NCBI RefSeq assembly: GCF_013426975.1
Contig: NZ_JACCPY010000001.1
Location: 186,001-250,000, forward strand
Reading direction: 5' to 3'
Length of the DNA stretch: 64,000 bases
Origin: Sphaerotilus sulfidivorans
GTDB lineage: Bacteria; Pseudomonadota; Gammaproteobacteria; Burkholderiales; Burkholderiaceae_C
Every line of letters begins with the position of its first letter. Position 1 is the stretch's first letter. The notes under the pieces were generated by a model. The model worked only from the letters and a program-made list of their open reading frames with translations, did no database searches and had not been told where the DNA came from. A program made the translations under genes and the position numbers. Of this stretch, positions 44,940-52,523 are shown piece after piece.

Positions 44940-46270
44940 CAGGCCGCCGCCTTGGCCGCGCGGCCGTCCAGGCCCTGCTCGGCCTCGAGCGACTGCAGCA
45001 GCGCACGCACCGCCACGCCACAGCTGCGCACCTGCAGATCGTCCTGGCTGACCTTCGTGCCCTGGAAGCGATCGAGCGACTGGTTCGTCAGGTCCAGCTC
45101 CTGCTGGCAGCGCGGCTGCAGCACCGCGGTGATGCGGCGCAGCCGGCGTGCGGCCGCGGCGCGGCCCTCGGTGCCGGAGATCTCGCCCAGGCGCGCCTGG
45201 CCGTCGGGGCCGAGCAGGCCGGCCTGCGTCAGCGCGGCCTGCGTCTCGTGGTCGTCGAACTCGGCCAGCAGCGCCAGCACCACCTTCAGCAGATTGGCCA
45301 GCACGGTGCGGTCGTCGAGTTCGGTCTGGGCGCGGTGATAGCAACTCGCCAGCGTGCGCGCGAGCAGATCGGCCTCGGACGGTGCCAGCGCGGCGGCCTG
45401 GTCGGCCTGCAGCGCCAGCAGCGTCTGCGCACTCAGGCACTGCGCCAGCTTGACCAGCAGCTCCAGCTTTGAGCTGGCGTAGACATAGGCGTAGAAGCGG
45501 TCCCAGTCGTCGATCGCCGACAGCATGCGCGTCACCTCGGTCGAGTTCAGCTCCTTGGCGTAGGTGCCGTTCATCGTCGCGTCGAGGAACTGGGTGATCA
45601 GCTTCTTGCTGCCCGCGCAGCCATGACCGCTCAGGCCCGACAGGAGCGAGCCGGAGCTGTCGGCCAGCTCGTACAGGCGCTCGCCGCTCATCGGCTCGGG
45701 ATCGAGCGGCGTGAGATCGCCCTTCTCCATCAGCGCGCGCACCACCATGAAGGGGCCGACGCCCAGCGTGAAGAACACCGTCTCCAGCGGCGGCGTCGCG
45801 GCATAGGTGCTGCCGCGGCGACGCACCAGATAGGACACATAGGCCGCGCCCATCTTGGACAGCACATAGCCTTCCATCAGGTTGAAGCGCGAGTGGTCCA
45901 GACCGCGGCGCGCGATGTAGTTGGCGCGCACCGTGGTGACCAGCTGCAGCGCGTCGTCCCAGGACGCCATCACGTTGCGCAGCGCCGTCAGGTTGATCGG
46001 CAGGCCGTAGCGCGAGCCCTCGAACTTGCAGGGCTTGCTCTCGGTCTCGACGATCTCGCGGTAGATCTCGGGATTGGTGTTGTTCTCGCCGATCTGGCGT
46101 CCGTCATCGGAATGGAAGGCGCAGATGCCGTTCCACACGTCGTAGTCGAACTCCATGCGCGGGCGCATGTAGGGCGGCGGACGCAGGCGGGAGTAGGCCT
46201 TCACCGCGACCGGATTCAGTCGCTTCGAGAAGTAGGCGCTCCGGAGGGCGGACTTGATCGGTTCCAGCAT
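44939..46270 (-). CDS. unassigned 443-residue protein paired with the GNAT acyltransferase
   Basis: I do not recognise this family. Soluble, no signal or membrane helix; mostly alpha-helical by appearance. The N-terminal half is distinctive and looks conserved in style (Trp/Tyr/Cys-rich: RLRPPPYMRPRMEFDYDVW, GICAFHSDDGRQIGENNTNP, KPCKFEGSRYGLPINL). The middle has LSGLSGHGCAGSKKLITQFLDATMNGTYAKELNSTE, and the second half is Ala/Leu/Gln-rich helices. Start at MLEPIKSALRSAYFSKRLNP; upstream residues in the same frame look random. It is tightly coupled to the downstream GNAT gene (TGATG). The pair sits on the opposite strand inside the ileS-lspA interval. Confidence 0.75.
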   Translation of the reverse strand: MLEPIKSALRSAYFSKRLNPVAVKAYSRLRPPPYMRPRMEFDYDVWNGICAFHSDDGRQIGENNTNPEIYREIVETESKPCKFEGSRYGLPINLTALRNVMASWDDALQLVTTVRANYIARRGLDHSRFNLMEGYVLSKMGAAYVSYLVRRRGSTYAATPPLETVFFTLGVGPFMVVRALMEKGDLTPLDPEPMSGERLYELADSSGSLLSGLSGHGCAGSKKLITQFLDATMNGTYAKELNSTEVTRMLSAIDDWDRFYAYVYASSKLELLVKLAQCLSAQTLLALQADQAAALAPSEADLLARTLASCYHRAQTELDDRTVLANLLKVVLALLAEFDDHETQAALTQAGLLGPDGQARLGEISGTEGRAAAARRLRRITAVLQPRCQQELDLTNQSLDRFQGTKVSQDDLQVRSCGVAVRALLQSLEAEQGLDGRAAKAAA

Positions 46271-46597
46271 GGCTATCGGCTCTCTTGTACTCTCTGAGGA
46301 TCTCGCGGGGGTGCTGCGCTGACGCAGCGTTGCATCGTCACGACCCAGGCGGCAATCGGCCGTCTGCCACCCCGGCCCGGTCATGCAGGCTCGACTTCTC
46401 CCATCCGCCATGATGCCTGACAAGCGACCAGATCAGAGGCTGGCCAGTCGGCTGCGGGTACTGTGACGCAGATCACGTGGGCCGCGAACGGGCGATGCAT
46501 CCGGCCAACAGCGGCCCGCCCGGCTCACGGGACGAAACTGGCTACAGTGGCGCATCCGCCGGCCACGCGCCGGCTTTCTCCGACCTTTGCGACCGCG
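46271..46597. other. divergent intergenic region, unassigned gene / lspA
   Basis: 327 bp with no supported gene. It contains a small hairpin (GCTGCG-CTGA-CGCAGC, 46313-46328) in the leader of the leftward gene and a CRP-like palindrome at 46462-46477, annotated separately. Possible -10-like TACAGT lies about 55 bp before the lspA start. In-frame upstream extension of lspA into this region is GC-driven and not protein-like. Confidence 0.5.
46462..46477. promoter_or_regulatory. CRP-like operator
   Basis: TGTGA-CGCAGA-TCACG matches the CRP consensus TGTGA-N6-TCACA at 9 of 10 positions. It lies 121 bp before the lspA start and 192 bp before the start of the unassigned leftward gene, so it could serve either. 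Whether this organism's CRP/Vfr-like protein uses this consensus is not shown here. Confidence 0.5.
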
Positions 46598-47137
46598 ATG
46601 TCCTCCAAGCCCCGATCTTCCTCGTCCCCCCGCACCGATGCCCGTCCGGGCCGCCTGCTGCCCTGGCTGGCCCTGGCCTTCCTGATCATCGTGCTCGACC
46701 AGATCACCAAGATCCTGATCGTGCAGCGCTTCCAGCTCGGTGACGGCCAGGTCATCACCGGCTTCTTCAATCTGGTGCGGGTCCACAACACCGGCGCGGC
46801 CTTCAGCTTCCTGGCCCAGGCCTCGGGCTGGCAGCGCTGGTTCTTCATCGGCCTGGGCTTCGCGGCCTCGGCGATGTTCATCTGGATGCTCCGCAGCCAC
46901 GCCGAGCAGCGCCTGTTCGCCTTCAGCGTGGCCATGCTGCTCGGCGGCGCGCTGGGCAATGTCATCGACCGTGCCTGGCACGGCCATGTGATCGACTTCC
47001 TGCAGTTCCACTGGGACGTCCTCGCGCCGATGTTCCCGGGCGGCTATTTCCCCTCGTTCAACCTGGCCGACTGCGCGCTGACCGCCGGCGCGATCGGGCT
47101 GATCCTCGACGAGCTGCTGCGGGTGCGGCGCAGCTGA
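46598..47137 (+). CDS. lspA: lipoprotein signal peptidase (signal peptidase II)
   Basis: 179 residues. An inner-membrane aspartyl protease that cleaves diacylated prolipoproteins just before the lipobox Cys; the window encodes at least five likely substrates (two S8 proteases, the rlpA-like protein, TssJ, and the terminal lipoprotein). Four membrane helices; the catalytic pair D124 (LGNVIDR) and D158 (FNLADCA) is present, with the family motif [14 protein letters not shown]. Start at MSSKPRSS. Usually directly behind ileS; here it needs its own promoter because an opposite-strand unit intervenes. Confidence 0.96.
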   Translation: MSSKPRSSSSPRTDARPGRLLPWLALAFLIIVLDQITKILIVQRFQLGDGQVITGFFNLVRVHNTGAAFSFLAQASGWQRWFFIGLGFAASAMFIWMLRSHAEQRLFAFSVAMLLGGALGNVIDRAWHGHVIDFLQFHWDVLAPMFPGGYFPSFNLADCALTAGAIGLILDELLRVRRS

Positions 47138-47223
47138 GCGGCCGGCCGCCGGCCGGGAATCCCCGGGCTGTCCAGGGTCGGAGGGCGGCGCTAATCTCCA
47201 CGCAGAGCGACAGGAGATGCGCA

Positions 47224-48078
47224 ATGACGCCGATCAATCCGTCGACCGACAACACGCCGGCCGAATCCTCCGCAACCCTGACCGGCGACCCGGCCACGAC
47301 CCGGGAGACCGCACCGATCCGGCTGCGCCCGCTGCCGATGGGCGCGCCGGTGCGCTGGCTGGCCCGAGGCCTGGCCGACTTCCGCCGCCACCCCTCGATC
47401 GGCCTGTTCTACGGCCTGTGCTTCGTCGCGATGGGCTGGGGCCTGCTGAAGGTCTACGAGAACGCGCCGGCCTACATGCTGGCGCTGTCGGCCGGCTTCC
47501 TGCTGATGGGCCCCTTCCTGTGCATGGGCCTGTACGACGTGTCGATGAAGCTCGAGCGCGGCGAGCGCCCCGATTTCGGCGACTCCCTGGTCGCCTGGGA
47601 AAGCCACCTCGGCCAGATGGCGATCTTCGGCTTCGTGCTGCTGGTGCTGGAAATGCTCTGGGGCCGGGCGGCGATGGTGGTGTTCGCGGTCAGCTTCGAC
47701 GGCATGCCGGACATGAAGGGCTCGCTGCTGGCGCTGCTCGACCCGAACAACATCGGCTTCATCGTCACCTACCTGGGCGTCGGCGCGATCTTCGCCGGGC
47801 TGATCTTCGCGGTCAGCGTCATCAGCATTCCGATGATGCTCGACCGCCAGGTCGATGCGATCACCGCCGGCCTGACCAGCATGCGTCTGGTGCTGACCCA
47901 GCCCGGGGTGATGATCTTCTGGGGCGCGCTGCTGACCGCGCTGACGCTGCTGGCGATGCTGCCGGGCTTTCTCGGCCTGATCGTCCTGGGCCCGATCCTC
48001 GGCCACGCCAGCTGGCATGCCTACCGGGACGCGGTCATCGACGAGACCCGCGACCCGGACGGCAACGCACGCGGTTGA
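47224..48078 (+). CDS. DUF2189 integral membrane protein
   Basis: 284 residues. About six membrane helices (~62-80, 84-105, 128-150, 180-205, 230-250, 252-270) after a polar N-terminus of ~55 residues. The pattern VRWLARGLADFRRHPSIGLFYGLCFVAMGWGL and GPFLCMGLYDVSMKLERGERPDF is typical of DUF2189, a family of predicted membrane proteins sometimes described as cytochrome-oxidase-like without demonstrated function. AGGAG at 47212-47216 lies 7 bp before the start. Convergent with the quinone oxidoreductase 24 bp away. Confidence 0.88.
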   Translation: MTPINPSTDNTPAESSATLTGDPATTRETAPIRLRPLPMGAPVRWLARGLADFRRHPSIGLFYGLCFVAMGWGLLKVYENAPAYMLALSAGFLLMGPFLCMGLYDVSMKLERGERPDFGDSLVAWESHLGQMAIFGFVLLVLEMLWGRAAMVVFAVSFDGMPDMKGSLLALLDPNNIGFIVTYLGVGAIFAGLIFAVSVISIPMMLDRQVDAITAGLTSMRLVLTQPGVMIFWGALLTALTLLAMLPGFLGLIVLGPILGHASWHAYRDAVIDETRDPDGNARG

Positions 48079-48102
48079 GCGGCGGGCCGAGCCCCGCCCC
48101 GT

Positions 48103-49095
48103 TCAGGGCAGCAGCACCAGGCAGCCGGTGGTGACGCGCGAGGCCAGATCGGCATGGGCCTGGGCGGCGTCGGCCAGCGCATAGCGGCGCGACACCGGAA
48201 TCCGCACCTCGCCGGAACTCACCCGCGCGAACAGATCGTCGGCCATCGCCTGCGTGCTCTCGCGGGTGGCCAGGTGGGTGAACAGCGTCGGGCGCGTCAG
48301 ATGCAGCGAGCCCTTGGCCGCCAGCACGCCGAGGTTCACCGGCGGCACCGGCCCGGAGGCATTGCCGAAGCTGGCCATCAGGCCGAAGGGCTCCAGGCAA
48401 TCGAGCGAGCCCTCGAAGGTGTCCTGGCCGATCGAGTCGTAGACCGCACGCACGCCGCGCCCGCCGGTGATCTCGCGCACCCGGGCGACGAAGTCCTCGC
48501 TGCGGTAGTCGATGGCGAACTCGGCACCATGCGCGAGCGCCAGACCGCATTTCTCGGCGCCGCCGGCGGTGCCGATCAGCCGCAGGCCCAGCGCGCGCGC
48601 CCACTGGCAGGCGATCAGGCCGACGCCGCCGGCCGCCGCATGCCACAGCACGAAGTCGCCCGGCTGCAGCCCGCCCTGCGGCTGGGTGCGCCGCAGCAGG
48701 TACTGCACCGTCAGGCCCTTGAGCATCATCGCGGCGCCCGTCTCGAAGTCGATGCCGTCGGGCAGCACCACCACCGAGCGCGCCGGCATCACCCGCAGCT
48801 CGCAGTAGCTGCCCGGCGGCTGGCTGGCGTAGGCGACACGGTCGCCGGGCTGCAGATGGGTCACGCCGGCACCGACCGCCTCGACCACGCCGGCACCCTC
48901 CATGCCCAGCGTCAGCGGCAGCGGGTTGGCGTACAGGCCGGTGCGCTGGTAGATGTCGATGAAGTTGACGCCGACGGCATGGTGGCGGATGCACACCTCG
49001 CCGGGGCCGGGCTCGCCGACCTCCAGCTCGACGAGCTGCATGGCTTCGGGGCCGCCGAACTGGCGGATCTGCAGGGCGCGGGTCATCGCGGGCAT
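48103..49095 (-). CDS. NADPH:quinone oxidoreductase (zeta-crystallin/QOR, MDR family)
   Basis: 330 residues, zinc-free medium-chain dehydrogenase. GroES-like N-terminal domain (HHAVGVNFIDIYQRTGLYANPLPLTLGMEGAGVVEAVG) and Rossmann domain with the nucleotide motif AAAGGVGLIACQWA. The zinc-ligand Cys/His set of alcohol dehydrogenases is missing, as expected for QOR. It reduces quinones or enones with NADPH. Of two candidate ATGs (49095 and 49086), the upstream one is chosen because AGGAG sits 7 bp before it. Divergent from tssJ across 120 bp; no functional tie to secretion. Confidence 0.92.
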   Translation of the reverse strand: MPAMTRALQIRQFGGPEAMQLVELEVGEPGPGEVCIRHHAVGVNFIDIYQRTGLYANPLPLTLGMEGAGVVEAVGAGVTHLQPGDRVAYASQPPGSYCELRVMPARSVVVLPDGIDFETGAAMMLKGLTVQYLLRRTQPQGGLQPGDFVLWHAAAGGVGLIACQWARALGLRLIGTAGGAEKCGLALAHGAEFAIDYRSEDFVARVREITGGRGVRAVYDSIGQDTFEGSLDCLEPFGLMASFGNASGPVPPVNLGVLAAKGSLHLTRPTLFTHLATRESTQAMADDLFARVSSGEVRIPVSRRYALADAAQAHADLASRVTTGCLVLLP

Positions 49096-49215
49096 CGGGT
49101 TCTCCTGTCTCCTGGACCATGAAGGGCAATCGCGCGCGAGCCTACCGGAGTCGCGCGCTCGCGGGGTTACCTTAGTCATGGTGACCGCGACGGGTGCGCG
49201 GCTATCCTCGTCTGC

Positions 49216-49821
49216 ATGTCGAATGCCTGCGCCGAGCGCGCCGGCGGCGCCGGCGAGCCGCGGCGCCGCACCGGCCTGATCATCCTGGGATCGCTGCTGC
49301 TCGGCCCGCTGGCCGGCTGCGCGATGCGCCGTCCGCCCCCCATCGCGGCGCCGGCACGGCAACAGCCGGCCGAAGCGCCGCAGCCGCTGATCGCCCGTCT
49401 GCTGTCGCCCGATCCGACCCGGCTGGACCTGCAGATCAGCACCGACGCCGAACTCAACCCGGATGCACGCGGCCGCAGCTCGCCACTGCTGCTGCGCCTG
49501 TACGAGCTGGCCGGACCGGCGCAGTTCGAGGCGGCGGACTTCATGGCGCTGTTCGAGCGCGAACGCGAGGTGCTCGGCGCCGACCTGCTCGGCCGCGAGG
49601 AATGGATCCTGCCGCCGGCCAGCCTGCGCAGCCTGCAGCGTCAGGCCGCGGCCGGTGCACGCCATCTGGGCGTGCTGGCCGCCTACCGTGACCTGGAACG
49701 CGCTCGCTGGCGCCTGCTGGTTCCGCTGCAGCCGAGTCAGCCCAACCGGCTGCGCATCCGCGCCAGCGCCCGCGCACTCGGGCTGGCCGACATGACTGCC
49801 GCCGACGGGATGCCGCGATGA
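49216..49821 (+). CDS. tssJ: TssJ, T6SS outer-membrane lipoprotein
   Basis: 201 residues. Part of the TssJLM membrane complex, anchored in the outer membrane facing the periplasm. Signal with lipobox PLAGC (acyl-Cys C35), then a Pro-rich linker and the VasD/Lip transthyretin-like domain: RLDLQISTDAELNPDARGRSSPLLLRLYEL, FMALFEREREVLGADLLGREEWILPPAS. Length and LNPD motif are characteristic. The stop overlaps the tssK start (ATGA). First gene of a tssJ-tssK-tssL-tssM-tagF run. Confidence 0.92.
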   Translation: MSNACAERAGGAGEPRRRTGLIILGSLLLGPLAGCAMRRPPPIAAPARQQPAEAPQPLIARLLSPDPTRLDLQISTDAELNPDARGRSSPLLLRLYELAGPAQFEAADFMALFEREREVLGADLLGREEWILPPASLRSLQRQAAAGARHLGVLAAYRDLERARWRLLVPLQPSQPNRLRIRASARALGLADMTAADGMPR

Positions 49822-51167
49822 GCTGGCGCAGCAAGGTCGTCTGGTCGCAGGGCATGTTCCTGCTGCCACACCACTTCCAGCAGGAATCGCGCTACCAGGA
49901 GCGGCTGCTCGATGCGCGGGTGCGCGCCGCCGGCGAGCATGGCTGGGGCTTCGGCGAGCTGGTGATCGACGAGGGCCTGCTGGCCCAGGGGCGCGTCGGC
50001 ATCGAGCGGGCGCACGGCGTGCTGCCCGACGGCACGCCCTTCGCGATCCCGCAGCACGACGCGCCGCCCGAGCCGCTCGAGATTCCCGCCGAGCTCAAGA
50101 GCGAACGCATCCACCTGGCGCTGGCCCGCGCCAGCGCCGACGGGCCCGACGAGATCGACCTGGGCATCACGACCGGCTCGGCACGCGGCATGGCGCGCTA
50201 CGAGGCGCGCACCGAGCGGCTGCGCGACAGCTGCGACGGCTCGGCCGATCCGGAGGAGATCCAGACCGGCCAGCTGCGCCTGCGGCTGCTGCGCGAGCGC
50301 GAGCTCGGCGGCGGCCTGGCCTCGATCGCGGCGGTGCGCGTGCTCGAGCGCGGCAGCGACGGCACGGTGCGGCTCGACCGCGACCACATTCCCGGCGCGT
50401 GGCGGCTCGACGCCAGCACGCCGCTGCCCGCCGACGTGCGCCGCGTTCACGCGCTGCTGCGCGAGCGTGCGCAGTCCCTGGCGCGCGACATGGGCCAGCT
50501 CGGCCACGGGGTCGCGGAGATCTCGGCCTTCCTGATGCTGCAGATGCTCAACCGCCACGAGCCGCGCTGGCACGAGCTGGCGCGCGCGCCCTCGGTGCAT
50601 CCGCGCACGCTGTTCGATCTGGCGCTGGCGCTGGCCGGCGAGCTGGCGACCTTCGCCAGCGCGTCGCGCCGGCCGCCGGAATTCCCGGTCTACGACCACG
50701 AGAACCTGCAGGGCTGCTTCACGCCGGTGTGGGAGGCGCTGCACGCGATGCTGTCCTTCGAGCCCGAGCGCATGGCGGTGCAGATCGCGCTGACCGACCG
50801 CGGCAAGGGCTGGCACACCGCGGTGGTGCCGACCAGCGAGCTGGCGCGCCAGGCCGCGCTGGTGCTGGCGGTGCAGGCGCAGCTGCCGGCCGAGCAGCTG
50901 CGCCTGCGCGTGCCGGCGCAGCTCAAGGTCGGCCCGCCCGAGCGCATGCGCGAGGTGGTCAACGGCAACCTGACCGGCATGCACCTGAGCAGCCTGCCGG
51001 TGGTGCCGCGCGAGCTGCCGCTGCACGCCGGCTTCCACTACTTCGAGCTCGAGCGCAGCGGCGAGCTCTGGCAGGCCTTCGGCCGCAGCGGCCACCTGGC
51101 CTTCTTCATCGGCGGCGAGTTTCCCGGCCTGGCGATGGAGCTGTGGGCCATCCGGGCGCCGCAGTGA
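49818..51167 (+). CDS. tssK: TssK, T6SS baseplate-membrane adaptor
   Basis: 449 residues. TssK trimers link the baseplate to the membrane complex in the cytoplasm. Family markers: N-terminal SKVVWSQGMFLLPHHFQQ(E)SRYQE, central ELGGGLASIAAVRV, QMLNRHEPRWHELA, and the C-terminal region with SELARQAALVLAVQAQL, HLSSLPVVPRELPLHAGFHYFELERSGELWQAF. The start is coupled to tssJ through ATGA. Full length for the family. Confidence 0.96.
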   Translation: MSWRSKVVWSQGMFLLPHHFQQESRYQERLLDARVRAAGEHGWGFGELVIDEGLLAQGRVGIERAHGVLPDGTPFAIPQHDAPPEPLEIPAELKSERIHLALARASADGPDEIDLGITTGSARGMARYEARTERLRDSCDGSADPEEIQTGQLRLRLLRERELGGGLASIAAVRVLERGSDGTVRLDRDHIPGAWRLDASTPLPADVRRVHALLRERAQSLARDMGQLGHGVAEISAFLMLQMLNRHEPRWHELARAPSVHPRTLFDLALALAGELATFASASRRPPEFPVYDHENLQGCFTPVWEALHAMLSFEPERMAVQIALTDRGKGWHTAVVPTSELARQAALVLAVQAQLPAEQLRLRVPAQLKVGPPERMREVVNGNLTGMHLSSLPVVPRELPLHAGFHYFELERSGELWQAFGRSGHLAFFIGGEFPGLAMELWAIRAPQ

Positions 51168-51187
51168 ACCGACCGTCTGGAGACCGA

Positions 51188-52516
51188 ATGAGCATCCCGC
51201 CGCCGCCGCCCGACGATCCCTTCGGCTCGACCGGCGAGCACACCTTCATGATGCCGACGCCGGGCCGGCGCGCCCGTGCCGACGGCAGCGCGGCCGCGGC
51301 GCCCGCCGGCGCCCGGCCCGAGGTCGCCGCCGACCTGCCGCTGCCGCAGACCGGCCTCAATCCGCTGGTCGCGCTGGCCAATCCGCTGCTGTGCCTGGCG
51401 CCGCAGCTGCGCGCGACCGTGCGCGTCGCCGATCCGCAGGCGCTGAAGGACCAGGTCGCGCAGTCGATCCGCGACTTCGAGCAGCGCGCCCGCGCCCAGG
51501 GCCTGCCGCAGGAGCGGGTGCTGGCCGCGCGCTACATCCTGTGCACCCTGCTCGACGAGGCCGCCGCCGGCACGCCCTGGGGCAGCGGCGGCACCTGGAG
51601 CCGCAGCAACCTGCTGGTGACCTTCCACAACGAGGGCTTCGGCGGCGACCGCGTCTTCCAGCTGATGACCCGCCTGGCCGAGGATCCGGCAACCAACCGC
51701 GACCTGCTCGAGCTGATCCTGGCGGCGCTGACGCTGGGCTTCGAGGGCCGCTACCGGGCGGTCGAGGGCGGCGCGGCGCAGCTCGAGGCGGTGCGCGACC
51801 GGCTCGCGCAGATCCTGCGCGGCGTGCGCGGCGACCATGCGGCGGCGCTGGCCGAGCACTGGCAGGTCACGCCGCAGGCGCGCCGCCCGCTGCTGGGCTG
51901 GCTGCCGCTGTGGGTCACCGGCGCGCTGACCGCGCTGGGCCTGCTCGGCCTCTATCTCGGGCTGCTGCTGTCGCTGGGCAGCGCCTCCGATCCGGTCTTC
52001 GCCCGCATCGCCGCGCTGCGGGCGCCCCCGCTGCCGGGCGCGCCGGTGGCCGCGCCTGCGGCCCCGCCGCCTGCGGCCGCGCCCCGGCTGGCGCCGCTGC
52101 TGCAGGCCGAGGCCGCCTCCGGCTGGCTGACGGTGCGCGACGAGGCCGACCGCAGCGTGATCGTGCTGCATGGCGAGGGCCTGTTCGACAGCGGCAGCGC
52201 CCGGCTCGACGCCGACCGCGAGGCCATGGTGCGGCGCGTCGCCGAGGTGCTGCGCAGCCAGGCCGGTCGCATCACCGTGACCGGCCACACCGACAGCGTG
52301 CAGAGCCGCTCGCTGCAGTTCCCGTCGAACTGGCATCTGTCGGAGGCCCGGGCCGCGACGGTGCGCGAGCTGCTGGCGGCCGCCGGCGTGCCGGCCGCCC
52401 GGCTGCAGGCGCGCGGCGCCGGCGACAGCGCGCCGGTCGCGGCCAACGACAGCCCGGCGGGCCGGGCCCGCAACCGCCGCGTCGAGATCGAGCTGCGCAC
52501 CGGCGCCGGAAGCTGA
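51188..52516 (+). CDS. tssL: TssL (DotU) with C-terminal OmpA/MotB-like peptidoglycan-binding domain
   Basis: 442 residues. An inner-membrane member of TssJLM. Pro-rich N-terminus, cytoplasmic DotU domain (~55-225; LNPLVALANPLLCL, AARYILCTLLDEAA, SNLLVTFHNEGFGGDRVFQLM), one membrane helix (238-263), then a periplasmic Pro/Ala linker and an OmpA-like domain (~315-440) with GHTDSVQSRSLQFPSNWHLSEARA and NRRVEIEL. This is the evolved TssL form that anchors the apparatus to the cell wall by itself, rather than relying on a separate TagL. GGAG 8 bp upstream supports the start. Confidence 0.95.
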   Translation: MSIPPPPPDDPFGSTGEHTFMMPTPGRRARADGSAAAAPAGARPEVAADLPLPQTGLNPLVALANPLLCLAPQLRATVRVADPQALKDQVAQSIRDFEQRARAQGLPQERVLAARYILCTLLDEAAAGTPWGSGGTWSRSNLLVTFHNEGFGGDRVFQLMTRLAEDPATNRDLLELILAALTLGFEGRYRAVEGGAAQLEAVRDRLAQILRGVRGDHAAALAEHWQVTPQARRPLLGWLPLWVTGALTALGLLGLYLGLLLSLGSASDPVFARIAALRAPPLPGAPVAAPAAPPPAAAPRLAPLLQAEAASGWLTVRDEADRSVIVLHGEGLFDSGSARLDADREAMVRRVAEVLRSQAGRITVTGHTDSVQSRSLQFPSNWHLSEARAATVRELLAAAGVPAARLQARGAGDSAPVAANDSPAGRARNRRVEIELRTGAGS

Positions 52517-52523
52517 GAGCCTG

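Noticed and set aside
47135-47175. GC-rich palindromes (GGCCGG/CCGGCC type) after lspA
   Set aside because: Imperfect and without a T-run; could be a weak hairpin, but similar sequences arise by chance at this GC content.
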